Assembly (NCBI GenBank): GCA_946188395.1 | Contig: CAMHUU010000009.1 | Coordinates: 18,980 to 82,979, forward strand | DNA from: an uncultured Prevotellaceae bacterium | GTDB taxonomy: Bacteria; Bacteroidota; Bacteroidia; Bacteroidales; Bacteroidaceae | DNA: 64,000 nucleotides | Direction of reading: 5' to 3' | Notes under the pieces: model-generated | Database searches by the model: none | Told to the model about the DNA's origin: nothing | Seen by the model: only the letters and a program-made list of their open reading frames with translations | In this document: piece by piece, positions 35,266 through 45,600 of the stretch | How positions within the stretch are numbered: position 1 is the stretch's first letter | Layout: every line of letters begins with the position of its first letter | Translations under genes and position numbers: made by a program

Positions 35266-37314
35266 TCACTTCTCCGAGGGATAACTGACGCGTGTGTGGT
35301 AGATGGTCTTGAGTTTCTCGATGAGCACGGTCTTGGCATACTGTATGTCGCGGAACGTGATGGGGCACTCGCGGAAGAATCCATCGGACACCTGGGTGTC
35401 AACAATGCGCTCTACAAGACTGCGAATGCTGGCCTCTGTGTAGTCGGGCAGCGAGCGTGACGCAGCCTCTACACCATCGGCCATCATCAGACAGGCTTGT
35501 TCACGGGTAAAGGGATTCGGTCCGGGATAGGTGAACAGCAGTTCATCGACTGGTTCATCGGGATGCTCGTTCTTATAGCGAATGAAGAAGAACTTCGCCT
35601 TGCCCTGTCCGTGGTGGGTGGCAATGAAGTCGCGGATGACTTTAGGCAGATTGCTTTTATCGGCCATCTTGAGACCTTCGGTGACATGACTGATAATGTA
35701 TTGTGCCGATTCAATATCGGTGAGCATCTCGTGGGGATCGATGCCCGACTGGTTCTCGGTGTAATAGATCGGATTAGCCAGCTTGCCGATGTCGTGATAC
35801 AACGCTCCGGTACGCACCAGCTGTGCATCGGCTCCGATTTTATTGGCTATCTCACCGGCAAGATTAGCCACCTGGATAGAATGGTTGAAGGTTCCTGGAG
35901 CAACCTCGCTCATACGACGGAGCAATGGACTGTTGGTATTCGAGAGTTCGATGAGCGTGATGTCGCTGGTGAATCCGAAGACCTTCTCGATGAGGTAGAG
36001 CAGAGGATAGGCGAAGAGCAGGGCTACACCGTTAACGAGCAGGTAGTTGTACGTAGAATAGTCGATCATGGTGAGCTCAGTGGTGCGTGTCCAGTCGAAA
36101 GCCAGGTTTACAGCCATCGCAGCGAGGGTGATGATGACGGCTGAGCGGAACAGCTGTGAACGTTGTGCCAGTTCGCGCAGACTATTGATGGCTACCAGAC
36201 CAGCGACCGTTTGTACGACCACGAACTGGAAGGGATGTTGGAGCATCAGCGCACAGATGAATACCATGGTGATGTGCGTCATGAAGGCGGTGCGGGAATC
36301 CATGAAGACGCGTATGAAGATAGGCACCATCGCATACGGCAGGATAAAGACATGGATAAACATATTGCGCACAAGCAGTGCGGTGAGCAGTGCGAATAGG
36401 ATGATGAGAGCGTAGAGCATCGTAAGACTACGCGGCTTATCGAAATAGTCCTTGCGGTAGAGCGTCAGATAGAGCGTAAAGCAGATCATAAGTATCATGA
36501 CATACAGTATCTGGCCGAGTAGCGATATCTGGTTCTGTGTGCGGTCTTGATTGCGACGGTCGTTTTCCTTGAGGTAAGACTGTATGACGTGATAGGTTTG
36601 CTGGGTGACAATCTCACCACGGTCTACGATGCGCTCGCCTTTTTGTACGAGACCACTCGCCAATGGGATGTTTGAGATGAGTTCGTTACGGCTTGACTCA
36701 CTACGTGTGCGGTCGTACGAGAGGTTGGGAACGATATAGTTGTTGAGGTTAAGTCGTTGGAGCAGAGCACGGTGTGGAGCCAGTTTCTCGTCAGCAAAGA
36801 GCTGCTCGTAGGCCGTCTTGGCGGAGTAGATCTCCATGACGGAAACACTGCTGGCCTGCTTGTGATTGACAACACGTATCATGCTGGCGGTGTCGTGGTG
36901 TAGGGCCTCGTACTGATCGGCAGGCATGATTCCTTGCTGATAGAGACTGTGCAGACGGTTGGTAATGACGCTGATGTAATCGTTGGGAAGGTCGGGTATA
37001 CCGTCGGCATAGTCTGTCGTGAACTTGCGTACCATGCGTACCTCGGTGTTCTCGTCGTAATTGTAATAGGGTTCGTAGTTACGAAGCACACTGTCACGCT
37101 CATGACGTATGGTGGCATCTGATTTTAGTACAGGGAAGTCGAAGGGTGCCGTGAGCTCGGCATAGCGCCAGGGCTTTCCTTGTTCGACAGCGAAACTGTT
37201 CGTGGTGTCGTGGGGCATAGCCCAGACCACAATGGCCACCGTGGTGATGACGAGGGCGGAACGTATCAGCAAATTGCGCCAAAAGGCGTTGTCTTTGAAG
37301 GATAAATTGTTCAT
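35266..37314 (-). CDS. 7TM-HD family membrane phosphohydrolase (PgpH/YqfF-like, putative c-di-AMP phosphodiesterase)
   Basis: Extracellular domain + TMs + HD: APGTFNHSIQVANLAGEIANKIGADAQLVRTGALYHDIGKLANPIYYTENQ. Confidence 0.9.
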   Translation of the reverse strand: MNNLSFKDNAFWRNLLIRSALVITTVAIVVWAMPHDTTNSFAVEQGKPWRYAELTAPFDFPVLKSDATIRHERDSVLRNYEPYYNYDENTEVRMVRKFTTDYADGIPDLPNDYISVITNRLHSLYQQGIMPADQYEALHHDTASMIRVVNHKQASSVSVMEIYSAKTAYEQLFADEKLAPHRALLQRLNLNNYIVPNLSYDRTRSESSRNELISNIPLASGLVQKGERIVDRGEIVTQQTYHVIQSYLKENDRRNQDRTQNQISLLGQILYVMILMICFTLYLTLYRKDYFDKPRSLTMLYALIILFALLTALLVRNMFIHVFILPYAMVPIFIRVFMDSRTAFMTHITMVFICALMLQHPFQFVVVQTVAGLVAINSLRELAQRSQLFRSAVIITLAAMAVNLAFDWTRTTELTMIDYSTYNYLLVNGVALLFAYPLLYLIEKVFGFTSDITLIELSNTNSPLLRRMSEVAPGTFNHSIQVANLAGEIANKIGADAQLVRTGALYHDIGKLANPIYYTENQSGIDPHEMLTDIESAQYIISHVTEGLKMADKSNLPKVIRDFIATHHGQGKAKFFFIRYKNEHPDEPVDELLFTYPGPNPFTREQACLMMADGVEAASRSLPDYTEASIRSLVERIVDTQVSDGFFRECPITFRDIQYAKTVLIEKLKTIYHTRVSYPSEK

Positions 37315-37346
37315 CTGCACGTGATTTTGCTGCAAAGATACAAAAT

Positions 37347-37380
37347 AATTGATAATTGACAATTGATAATTGATAATTAT
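37347..37380. repeat. Heptanucleotide array (AATTGAT family) between divergent promoters of 7TM-HD and gltX
   Basis: aattgataattgacaattgataattgataattat; flanked by caaagata (37333-37340) and taattttg (37385-37392). Confidence 0.9.
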
Positions 37381-37412
37381 TTAGTAATTTTGCAGCCAAA
37401 ATATAATAATGT

Positions 37413-38930
37413 ATGGCAGAAAGAAGAGTTAGGGTGCGTTTTGCACCTAGTCCCACGGGGGCTTTACATATTGGCGGCGTACGTACCGCACTTTATAATT
37501 ACCTGTTTGCCCGTCAGCATGGCGGCGACCTGGTATTCCGTATTGAAGACACCGACTCCACACGTTTCGTACCTGGAGCCGAGGAGTATATCATCGAGTC
37601 GTTCAAGTGGCTGGGTATCCAGTTCGACGAGGGCGTGTCGTTTGGTGGCGACAAAGGTCCCTACCGTCAGAGCGAGCGTCGCGACATCTACAAGAAGTAT
37701 GTGCAGCAGTTGCTGGATGCTGACAAGGCGTATATTGCCTTCGATACTCCCCAGGAGTTAGAGGCCAAGCGTGCTGAGATTCAGAATTTCCAGTACGACT
37801 GTCATACACGTAGTCAGATGCGTAACTCGCTGACACTGTCGAAGGACGAGGTCGATGCACTGATTGCCGATGGTCATCAGTATGTGGTACGCTTCAAGGT
37901 TGAGGCTGGACAAGAGATCCTGGTCAACGACTTGATTCGTGGTGAGGTACGCGTGAAGAGCGACATCTGCGACGATAAGGTGCTCTACAAGAGTGCTGAC
38001 GAGTTGCCCACCTATCATCTGGCCAATATCGTTGATGATCATCTGATGGAGATTTCGCACGTCATTCGTGGTGAGGAGTGGTTGCCTAGTGCTCCATTGC
38101 ACGTCATGTTGTATCGTGCCTTTGGCTGGGAGGATACCATGCCGCAGTTTGCTCACCTGCCCCTGTTGCTGAAACCTGATGGCAAGGGAAAACTGTCGAA
38201 GCGTGATGGCGACCGTTTGGGCTTCCCCGTGTTCCCATTGGAATGGAAAGACCCCAAGACTGGCGAAACGTCTCGCGGCTATCGTGAGGACGGCTATTTC
38301 CCTGAGGCTGTCATCAACTTCTTGGCGCTGTTGGGATGGAATCCGGGTACTGAACAGGAGATTTTCTCGCTGGACGAGCTGGTTCCACTGTTCGATATCT
38401 CCAAGTGTTCGAAGGCTGGTGCCAAGTTTGCCTACGACAAGGGCATTTGGTTTAACCATGAGTATATCCTGATGAAGTCTGCTGAGGAGATTGCCCAGCT
38501 GTTCTTCCCCATTGTCAAGGAACATTGTCCTGACGAGACGCTGGAGCGTGTCACGAAAGTAACAGCCATGATGAAAGACCGTGTGTCGTTTGTCAAGGAA
38601 CTGTGGCCCCTGTGCTCGTTCTTCTTCGTGGCTCCTACGGAGTACGACGAGAAGACAGTCAAGAAGCGCTGGAAGGAAGACAGTGCAGCACAACTGACCG
38701 AACTTATCGCTGTGCTCGAGGGCATTGACGACTTCTCGTTGGAGAATCAGGAGCAGATTGTCCATCAGTGGATTGAGCAGAAGGAGTATAAGTTGGGTAA
38801 CATCATGAATGCTTGGCGACTGACGCTCGTTGGCGAGGGTAAGGGCCCGGGCATGTTCGATATCTCGGCCTTCTTGGGCAAGGAAGAAACCATCCGTCGC
38901 ATGAAGCGCGCCATCGAAGTGTTGTCGTAA
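37413..38930 (+). CDS. gltX: Glutamate--tRNA ligase
   Basis: [54 protein letters not shown]. Confidence 0.96.
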   Translation: MAERRVRVRFAPSPTGALHIGGVRTALYNYLFARQHGGDLVFRIEDTDSTRFVPGAEEYIIESFKWLGIQFDEGVSFGGDKGPYRQSERRDIYKKYVQQLLDADKAYIAFDTPQELEAKRAEIQNFQYDCHTRSQMRNSLTLSKDEVDALIADGHQYVVRFKVEAGQEILVNDLIRGEVRVKSDICDDKVLYKSADELPTYHLANIVDDHLMEISHVIRGEEWLPSAPLHVMLYRAFGWEDTMPQFAHLPLLLKPDGKGKLSKRDGDRLGFPVFPLEWKDPKTGETSRGYREDGYFPEAVINFLALLGWNPGTEQEIFSLDELVPLFDISKCSKAGAKFAYDKGIWFNHEYILMKSAEEIAQLFFPIVKEHCPDETLERVTKVTAMMKDRVSFVKELWPLCSFFFVAPTEYDEKTVKKRWKEDSAAQLTELIAVLEGIDDFSLENQEQIVHQWIEQKEYKLGNIMNAWRLTLVGEGKGPGMFDISAFLGKEETIRRMKRAIEVLS

Positions 38931-38960
38931 TAACGTAATATCGTAATAACGGTATACCGA

Positions 38961-40247
38961 ATGTATAATTTAATTATCTATCTTTACCAGTTAGGAATCA
39001 TCGTCGCGAGCCTTTTCAACGAGAAAGTTCGCAAGATGTGGCATGGTGAGCGTGAAGCGTATCGTGTCCTGAAAGAGAAGGTCGATCCTAACGCTAAGTA
39101 CGTGTGGTTTCATGCTGCCTCGCTGGGTGAGTTTGAACAGGGGCGTCCGCTGATGGAACAGCTTCGTCGCGAGCATCCGGAATACAAGATCCTGCTGACA
39201 TTCTTCTCGCCTTCGGGGTATGAGGTGCGCAAGAATTATGAAGGTGCCGACATCATCTGCTATCTGCCGCTGGACACCATCACCAATGCCCGTCGCTTCC
39301 TGCGTGCTGTACGTCCTGTGATGGCGTTCTTCATCAAATACGAATTCTGGTACAACTACCTGCACATTCTGAAGCATCGTCAGGTTCCGGTCTATAGTGT
39401 GTCCAGCATTTTCCGTCCTGACCAGATCTTCTTCCGTTGGTACGGACGTCAGTATAGTCGTGTGCTCAACTGTTTTACACATTTCTTCGTACAGAATGAG
39501 GTCAGTCGCGAGTTGCTGGCCAAACTGCATATCACCAATGTGACGGTGGTAGGTGACACGCGTTTCGACCGTGTGCTGCAAATCAAGGCTGCAGCCAAAC
39601 AACTGCCCATTGTGGAACAGTTTTTGAAGGAGTCAGGAGTCAGGAGTCAGGAGCCAGGAGACGGTCCGAAGGTGTTTGTCGCCGGTTCTTCATGGCAACC
39701 CGATGAAGAAATTTTTATTCCTTTCTTCAATGAGCATCAGGATTGGAAACTCATCATTGCTCCCCACGTGATTGGCGAAGACCATCTTCAACAGATTGAG
39801 AAACAACTTGATGCGATTGGCTTTAGTCATGCCCGTTATACAAAACTAGCAGCCCAGGGAGATACTACTCCCCTCGCCTTTTGGAGAGGGGATGGGGGTG
39901 AGGCTTTAATCATCGACTGTTTTGGTTTGTTGTCGAGCATTTATCATTATGGCGACGTGACCTATGTGGGTGGTGGCTTTGGCGTGAGCATCCATAACAC
40001 GTTAGAGGCGGCTGTGTGGGATAAACCTGTTATCTTTGGCCCCGAAAACAAGAAGTTCCAGGAAGCCCAGGGTCTGAAGGCCTGTGGTGGTGGCTTGGAG
40101 ATTACGTGTGCCGAGGATTTCAACCGTATCATGCAGCGTTTCATCACTGAACCGCAGACAATAGAAGAGGCTGGACGTCAGGCTGGCGCTTTTGTGAAGC
40201 AGATGACGGGAGCTACGGAGAAGATTCTGGCTGATATTAAATTGTAA
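38961..40247 (+). CDS. waaA: 3-deoxy-D-manno-octulosonic acid transferase (KdtA/WaaA)
   Basis: WFHAASLGEFEQGRPLMEQLRREHPEYKILLTFFSPSGYEVR; YVGGGFGVSIHNTLEAAVWDKPVIFGPENKKFQEA. Confidence 0.93.
   Translation: MYNLIIYLYQLGIIVASLFNEKVRKMWHGEREAYRVLKEKVDPNAKYVWFHAASLGEFEQGRPLMEQLRREHPEYKILLTFFSPSGYEVRKNYEGADIICYLPLDTITNARRFLRAVRPVMAFFIKYEFWYNYLHILKHRQVPVYSVSSIFRPDQIFFRWYGRQYSRVLNCFTHFFVQNEVSRELLAKLHITNVTVVGDTRFDRVLQIKAAAKQLPIVEQFLKESGVRSQEPGDGPKVFVAGSSWQPDEEIFIPFFNEHQDWKLIIAPHVIGEDHLQQIEKQLDAIGFSHARYTKLAAQGDTTPLAFWRGDGGEALIIDCFGLLSSIYHYGDVTYVGGGFGVSIHNTLEAAVWDKPVIFGPENKKFQEAQGLKACGGGLEITCAEDFNRIMQRFITEPQTIEEAGRQAGAFVKQMTGATEKILADIKL
39629..39660. repeat. Heptanucleotide array (GAGTCAG family) within waaA
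   Basis: gagtcaggagtcaggagtcaggagccaggag, encodes ESGVRSQEPG. Confidence 0.88.
39867..39903 (-). repeat. Dispersed C/G-rich repeat within waaA, copy 2 (inverted relative to copy 1)
   Basis: Reverse complement CCTCACCCCCATCCCCTCTCCAAAAGGCGAGGGGAGT; encodes TPLAFWRGDGGEA in the waaA frame. Confidence 0.9.
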
Positions 40248-40275
40248 ATCGTACATTGTCAAATCGTAAATTGAT

Positions 40276-40824
40276 ATGGCATTAATCAAAAGTTATCGCG
40301 GTCTGACTCCCATGTGGGGCAAGGACTGCTATTTTAGTGAGAACGCCACGATAGTGGGCGATGTAACCATGGGTGACGAGTGCTCGGTATGGTTCAATGC
40401 CGTAGTACGTGGCGATGTGGCTCCTATCACCATTGGCAACTGCACCAATGTACAGGATGGTTCCTGTGTCCATGTGACTCATGAAACGGGTCCTACGCAT
40501 ATCGGCAGCTATGTGACCATTGGCCATAACGTCACCGTACATGCCTGTACCATTCACGATCATGCACTGATTGGTATGGGTGCTACCTTGCTGGACGGCT
40601 GTGAGGTGGGTGAAGGTGCTATTGTCGCAGCTGGTGCCTTGGTGTTGCAGAACACGAAGATTGGCCCTCATGAGATTTGGGGTGGTGTTCCTGCAAAGTA
40701 TATCAAGCCCACACGCCCTGGACAGACGGACAATGCAGAGCATTATGTGGCCTATTCAAAGTATTATATCGAAGAGGATTCAAATAATTGTTATACCGAT
40801 GAAGAAGAATATCAAACTGTTTAG
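40276..40824 (+). CDS. Gamma-carbonic-anhydrase family protein (left-handed beta-helix)
   Basis: GDVTMGDECSVWFNAVVRGDVAPITIGNCTNVQDGSCVHVTHETGPTHIGSYVTIGHNVTVHACTIHDHALIGMGA. Confidence 0.92.
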   Translation: MALIKSYRGLTPMWGKDCYFSENATIVGDVTMGDECSVWFNAVVRGDVAPITIGNCTNVQDGSCVHVTHETGPTHIGSYVTIGHNVTVHACTIHDHALIGMGATLLDGCEVGEGAIVAAGALVLQNTKIGPHEIWGGVPAKYIKPTRPGQTDNAEHYVAYSKYYIEEDSNNCYTDEEEYQTV

Positions 40825-41440
40825 TATGACGCTGTGCTGCTTGGCAGTCATGGCTTTGTCGTCGTGTCTGAGTAGCAATGACGACGACAATAAGAATCAG
40901 GAGAAAGAATGGCAGGAATGGGTGAAGGCCTTCCAGGCAGAAGTTCTTGCTGCTCATGGCAGCTATGCAGGCTTTATGTATTTCCAGCCCGACGAAAAGG
41001 TGTCGGCACTGGATTCTATTGCTGCCGAATGGGATATTGTCAGCGATACGATTCTTGAACTGCGCAGTGTACCTACCAGCCTGCTCGTTGATAGGTTGTC
41101 AGAGAAGCATCAGGCTTTGAAGGATGCCGTCATTGCTTTGGGAACTGTCAATATGCAGGTAAAGATTGGCTTTAATGTATATTATAAGTCTCCATTGCTG
41201 TTTTATGTGTATCCGGAACCTGTCACGATGAATGTGAACGTCGACGGAGAGAACAAGACGGTAGTGGTTAATTTCTATAATACGGAAACCAATACCCAGA
41301 GTTTCGGTCAGTGCCTGGTGTCCGATGGCAGTTGCCTGCTAAGGTTATATCCCAAGGATATTACGGAAGACGGGAAAGGCGTGAAGTCCTTTACTACGAT
41401 TGACTACGCGTTTATTTACTGGCTTGGCAAGAAACGGTAG
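40799..41440 (+). CDS. DUF4840-like lipoprotein; start overlaps gamma-CA gene
   Basis: MKKNIKLFSMTLCCLAVMALSSCLSSNDDDNK lipobox. Confidence 0.65.
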   Translation: MKKNIKLFSMTLCCLAVMALSSCLSSNDDDNKNQEKEWQEWVKAFQAEVLAAHGSYAGFMYFQPDEKVSALDSIAAEWDIVSDTILELRSVPTSLLVDRLSEKHQALKDAVIALGTVNMQVKIGFNVYYKSPLLFYVYPEPVTMNVNVDGENKTVVVNFYNTETNTQSFGQCLVSDGSCLLRLYPKDITEDGKGVKSFTTIDYAFIYWLGKKR

Positions 41441-42515
41441 CCACCACATACTCTGAACGCGTTCCAATACGGAACTTACCTCCCCAAATGCCCATACCAC
41501 TGCTGACATAGTAGCGGGTGTTGCCGCGTTGGTGGGGTCCGAAGGCACATTCGTAGACGTGCTCGGTAATCCATGAGATAGGCCATACCTGTCCGTGGTG
41601 GGTATGTCCGCTGAATTGGAAGTCAATGCCCTGACGCTCTGCCTGTTCCAAATGGTAGGGCTGGTGGTCGAGCAGGATGGTGTATTTCCCCTTATCGGCC
41701 TGTTTCATGATAACTCCCAGTGAGTCACGGTGCATATTTGTACGGTCATCACGGCCTATGATGCAGAGGTCGCCAACAACAGTGGCACTGTCTTGCAGCA
41801 GATGGATGCCGGCATCTTTGTAGAATTGGCGTGCAGCAGGTTCACTGCTGTAGTATTCGTGATTACCCAGACAGGCATAAACGGGTGCCTGAATGCGCTG
41901 AAATTCTTCGTGCATCTTTTCTTCCAACAAGGGACGCATACTCATATCAATAATGTCACCGGCAATAAGTACTAGATCAGGTTGCTCGCTGTTGATGATA
42001 TCTACCCAGCGGTGCAGTTCCTTGCGTGGATTGTGGTATCCGATGTGCAGGTCGCTCAACAGCACCAGCTTCAGGGACTTTGCCATGGGCTTGTTGGTGG
42101 TTAGTGTCAGCGTCTCGCGATACTTGTTCTGATAGTGCAGGTTGCCATAGAGAAACAGTCCGAACATCACCACGCAGATAGCTCCTGCTGTCCACCAGTT
42201 CTGATATAATAAGGTACGCGGAACCAGATGTACAAGTCGCCCAAAGTCAAGCACTAGGAAGATGATGACCAGATAGAGCAGGATAAATACACTCGATGTG
42301 CCGATTTCGTATACGGCAGTAGCTGCCGATAGCGACAGATGGTTCATCATGCCCCTCATGCCTGCAAACATCAGGAAAAAGGAACCCGCCATCAGCAAGA
42401 TAATCAGTGTTTTCCATATGGCTCCTAGGGGTAATAGACACCAAATGTGCCAAGCTATATAACTAATGCCCGCAAAAGGCAATAACGTAAAAATCAACAT
42501 CCACATCATCTTCAT
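41412..42515 (-). CDS. Membrane-anchored metallophosphoesterase
   Basis: LVLLSDLHIGYHNPRKELHRWVDIINSEQPDLVLIAGDIIDM...CLGNHEYY...FSGHTHHGQVWPIS. Confidence 0.92.
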   Translation of the reverse strand: MKMMWMLIFTLLPFAGISYIAWHIWCLLPLGAIWKTLIILLMAGSFFLMFAGMRGMMNHLSLSAATAVYEIGTSSVFILLYLVIIFLVLDFGRLVHLVPRTLLYQNWWTAGAICVVMFGLFLYGNLHYQNKYRETLTLTTNKPMAKSLKLVLLSDLHIGYHNPRKELHRWVDIINSEQPDLVLIAGDIIDMSMRPLLEEKMHEEFQRIQAPVYACLGNHEYYSSEPAARQFYKDAGIHLLQDSATVVGDLCIIGRDDRTNMHRDSLGVIMKQADKGKYTILLDHQPYHLEQAERQGIDFQFSGHTHHGQVWPISWITEHVYECAFGPHQRGNTRYYVSSGMGIWGGKFRIGTRSEYVVATVSCQASK

Positions 42516-42542
42516 TTTTTATTTTTTATTTAGCGCAGCGCT
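42516..42542. repeat. A/T heptamer array plus AGCGC-AGCGCT palindrome
   Basis: tttattttttatttagcgcagcgct; same layout as right end of the 20.1-kb element (..ATTTAG+palindrome). Confidence 0.65.
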
Positions 42543-43893
42543 ATTCTTCCTCTTCATCCAGCCTTCCTCCCCACAGGTATTTGTTGGTCTCCTGAGCTGT
42601 TACCTTACTTAATAGCAGCAATGCCACCAGATTGGGAATGGCCATCAGGGCATTCATACAGTCGGCAATATTCCAGATAATGTCGAGGTTGATGATGCTG
42701 CCGAAGAACAATGCCACGATATACAGGATGCGGTAGAATCGGTTCGACTTGCGCTTCTCGATATAGTTCACGGCACTCTCGCCATAGTAGCTCCACCCCA
42801 GAATGGTACTGAAGGCAAAGGTCAGGATGCCGAAGCTCAGCAAAGGGGCTCCGATATAGGGTATCTTCGAGAAGGCGACCTTGGTCAGTGCTGCACCATC
42901 GGCATAACTGATATCGGGATAGGCGAGGATGCTCGACACCAATACCAGTCCTGTCAGGGCACAGATAATCACCGTATCCCAGAAGGTACCTGTACTCGAT
43001 ACCAAGGCCTGGCGAACGGGATTACGTGTCTGTGCAGCAGCAGCGACGATAGGTGCTGAACCCATACCACTCTCGTTCGAGAACAATCCGCGGGCAATAC
43101 CATAGCGTGCAGCCATCATCACGGTAGCTCCCACGAATCCACCTCCTGCTGCTTCAGGATGAAAGGCGGATTGTACGATGAGTTGTACGGCAGGCCACAC
43201 ATAGCCACTGTTCATCACAAGGATAACCACACAGCCTAACACATAAAGTAGTGCCATAAACGGTACAAATATGGTACACACGCGGGCGATGGCCTTCACA
43301 CCGCCAATGATGACCGAGGCAGCCAAGATACATACGAAGAGTCCAACAATCCATGTCGGTATGCCAAAGGTCTCACTGGCCAATAGGGCTATTGAATTGG
43401 CCTGTACGGTACAGCCAATGCCAAACGAGGCCAGGGCTGTAAAGACAGCAAACAGTAAGGCAAGCCATTTCATGCCCAGTCCACGTTCCAGGGCATACAT
43501 CGGACCACCATAGGTATGACCGTCCTTGGCTCTTACACGGTATTTCACGGCTAACAGCCCCTCTGCATATTTGGTGGCCATACCGAAGATACCAGTCAGC
43601 CAGCACCATAACACGGCTCCAGGACCTCCCAATGCCACGGCAGTGGCTACTCCCACGATGTTTCCCGTTCCAATGGTGGCTGCCAATGCAGTAGCCAAGG
43701 CTCCAAACTGACTGACATCTCCCTTGGCTCCAGGGTCTTTTTGGACAGACAGCCGGATGCCTGTCAATAGCTTTCGCTGGGGAATGCGCAGACGGAACGT
43801 CAGATATACGTGTGTGCCTAATAGCAGCACAATCATGGGCCATCCCCACAGGAAGCTTCCTAACAACGAGAAAAAATCGTTTATTGTATCCAT
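42541..43893 (-). CDS. Sodium:alanine symporter (AGCS family)
   Basis: GDVSQFGALATALAATIGTGNIVGVATAVALGGPGAVLWCWLTGIFGMATKYAEG. Confidence 0.94.
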   Translation of the reverse strand: MDTINDFFSLLGSFLWGWPMIVLLLGTHVYLTFRLRIPQRKLLTGIRLSVQKDPGAKGDVSQFGALATALAATIGTGNIVGVATAVALGGPGAVLWCWLTGIFGMATKYAEGLLAVKYRVRAKDGHTYGGPMYALERGLGMKWLALLFAVFTALASFGIGCTVQANSIALLASETFGIPTWIVGLFVCILAASVIIGGVKAIARVCTIFVPFMALLYVLGCVVILVMNSGYVWPAVQLIVQSAFHPEAAGGGFVGATVMMAARYGIARGLFSNESGMGSAPIVAAAAQTRNPVRQALVSSTGTFWDTVIICALTGLVLVSSILAYPDISYADGAALTKVAFSKIPYIGAPLLSFGILTFAFSTILGWSYYGESAVNYIEKRKSNRFYRILYIVALFFGSIINLDIIWNIADCMNALMAIPNLVALLLLSKVTAQETNKYLWGGRLDEEEE

Positions 43894-43962
43894 ATATCAG
43901 TCCAGTTTGCTTGCAAAGTTACGAATTTTTTTGTAATTTTGCACGCAAAATTCAAATAAACG

Positions 43963-45537
43963 ATGAAAAAACGTTATATATTACTGATGACAGCCGTTTT
44001 GCTGGCTGTAGGGGGCTGGGCCCAGGAGGTGAAGAATCATAACCTGGAGGTTGCTAAGAATCTGGAGATTTTCAATGCGCTGTACAGGAATCTCGATATG
44101 ATGTATGTCGATACGCTGGATGCCAACAAGGTGGTCACGGCAGGTATCGATGCCATGCTCAACACGTTGGATCCCTATACGGAATATTATCCCGAAGAGC
44201 GTCAGAAGGACTTGAAACAGATGCTGACGGGTAAGTATGCGGGCATTGGTGCACTGATTCGCTATCACCAGAAACTGAAGCGCTGTGTCATCGAGGAACC
44301 CTACGAGGGTATGCCTGCCGCAGTGAATGGCCTAAAGAAGGGCGATATCATCCTCCAGATTGACGACTCGCTGATGACCGACAAGACGACATCCTATGTG
44401 AGTAGTCATCTGCGTGGTGAACCTGGTACCACCTTCTTGCTGAAGATTCAGCGCCCATCGACGGGTAAGAAGATGACGTTTAAAATCACACGCCAGTCCA
44501 TCAAGATGCCCGAGATTACGTGGTATGGCATGTTGCCCAACCAGACGGGATATATCGCCCTGAACACCTTTACAGGCGAACCGTCTAAACAGATGCGCCT
44601 GGCTTTTGTTGACCTGAAGAAACAAGGTGCCGAGAAGCTGATTCTTGACCTTCGTGGCAATGGTGGAGGCTCTCTGTCGGAGTGTGTCGATATCCTGAAC
44701 ATGTGGTTGCCGAAGGGCCTGAAAATCGTAGAGACAAAGGGTAAACTGAAGCGTGCTAACAACGAATACAAGACACGCTTGGAGCCCATAGATACGGTGA
44801 TGCCGCTGGTGGTGCTGGTCAACAAAGAGACAGCCTCTGCCTCGGAGATTACCAGTGGAGCCTTGCAGGACTTGAAACGTGGTGTCATCATTGGTACACG
44901 CACCTATGGCAAGGGTCTGGTACAGGTGCCCAACATCGACCTGCCCTATAATGCCAATCTGAAACTGACCACCTCACGCTATTATCTGCCTTCAGGACGA
45001 GGCATCGAGATGAAGGATGGTCTGAAACCCGATATCGAGGTGAAGCCTGACACCTTGGCGAATATCACGCTCTATCTGGATCGCTTGGACTCTACGGAGA
45101 CTGTACTCGACTATGTGGTGGAGTATATCGGAAAACACCCGACCATTGCTCCTGCGGCTGACTTCCATTTGACGGATGCTGACTATGCGGATTTCAAACA
45201 GCGCGTCATCAAGGCGGGATTTACCTACGACCAGCTCAGCAAGAAACAGTTCGAGGAGATGGAGAAGGCCATGAAGTTTGAGGGTTACTACGACGAAGCC
45301 AAGGCGGAACTGGAGGCCCTGAAGGCGAAGATTGACCATCACGACCTAAATAGCGATCTGGATCGTCATCGCGACGAGATTCAGCAGATGCTGGAACAGG
45401 ACATCGTGTCAGCCTATTACTATCAGGGCGGTGAACTACAGGTGGGCTTACGTAACGACAAAACCCTTCAGGAAGCACAGCGCATCCTGGATACCCCAGG
45501 GGAATACAATCGAATCCTAAAAGGAAAATCGGAATAA
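43963..45537 (+). CDS. S41 family C-terminal processing peptidase
   Basis: PDZ then KLILDLRGNGGGSLSECVDI...VLVNKETASASEITSGALQDLKRGVIIGTRTYGKGLVQ. Confidence 0.94.
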   Translation: MKKRYILLMTAVLLAVGGWAQEVKNHNLEVAKNLEIFNALYRNLDMMYVDTLDANKVVTAGIDAMLNTLDPYTEYYPEERQKDLKQMLTGKYAGIGALIRYHQKLKRCVIEEPYEGMPAAVNGLKKGDIILQIDDSLMTDKTTSYVSSHLRGEPGTTFLLKIQRPSTGKKMTFKITRQSIKMPEITWYGMLPNQTGYIALNTFTGEPSKQMRLAFVDLKKQGAEKLILDLRGNGGGSLSECVDILNMWLPKGLKIVETKGKLKRANNEYKTRLEPIDTVMPLVVLVNKETASASEITSGALQDLKRGVIIGTRTYGKGLVQVPNIDLPYNANLKLTTSRYYLPSGRGIEMKDGLKPDIEVKPDTLANITLYLDRLDSTETVLDYVVEYIGKHPTIAPAADFHLTDADYADFKQRVIKAGFTYDQLSKKQFEEMEKAMKFEGYYDEAKAELEALKAKIDHHDLNSDLDRHRDEIQQMLEQDIVSAYYYQGGELQVGLRNDKTLQEAQRILDTPGEYNRILKGKSE

Positions 45538-45600
45538 CGACATATCGAAATATCGATATCCCGTTATCCCGCCATTCCGTCATTCCGTTATCCCGAAATC
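45535..45600. repeat. 8-nt array (CCGTTATC/CCGTCATT family) between S41 and Sir2 genes
   Basis: cgacatatcgaaatatcgatatcccgttatcccgccattccgtcattccgttatcccgaaatc. Confidence 0.7.
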
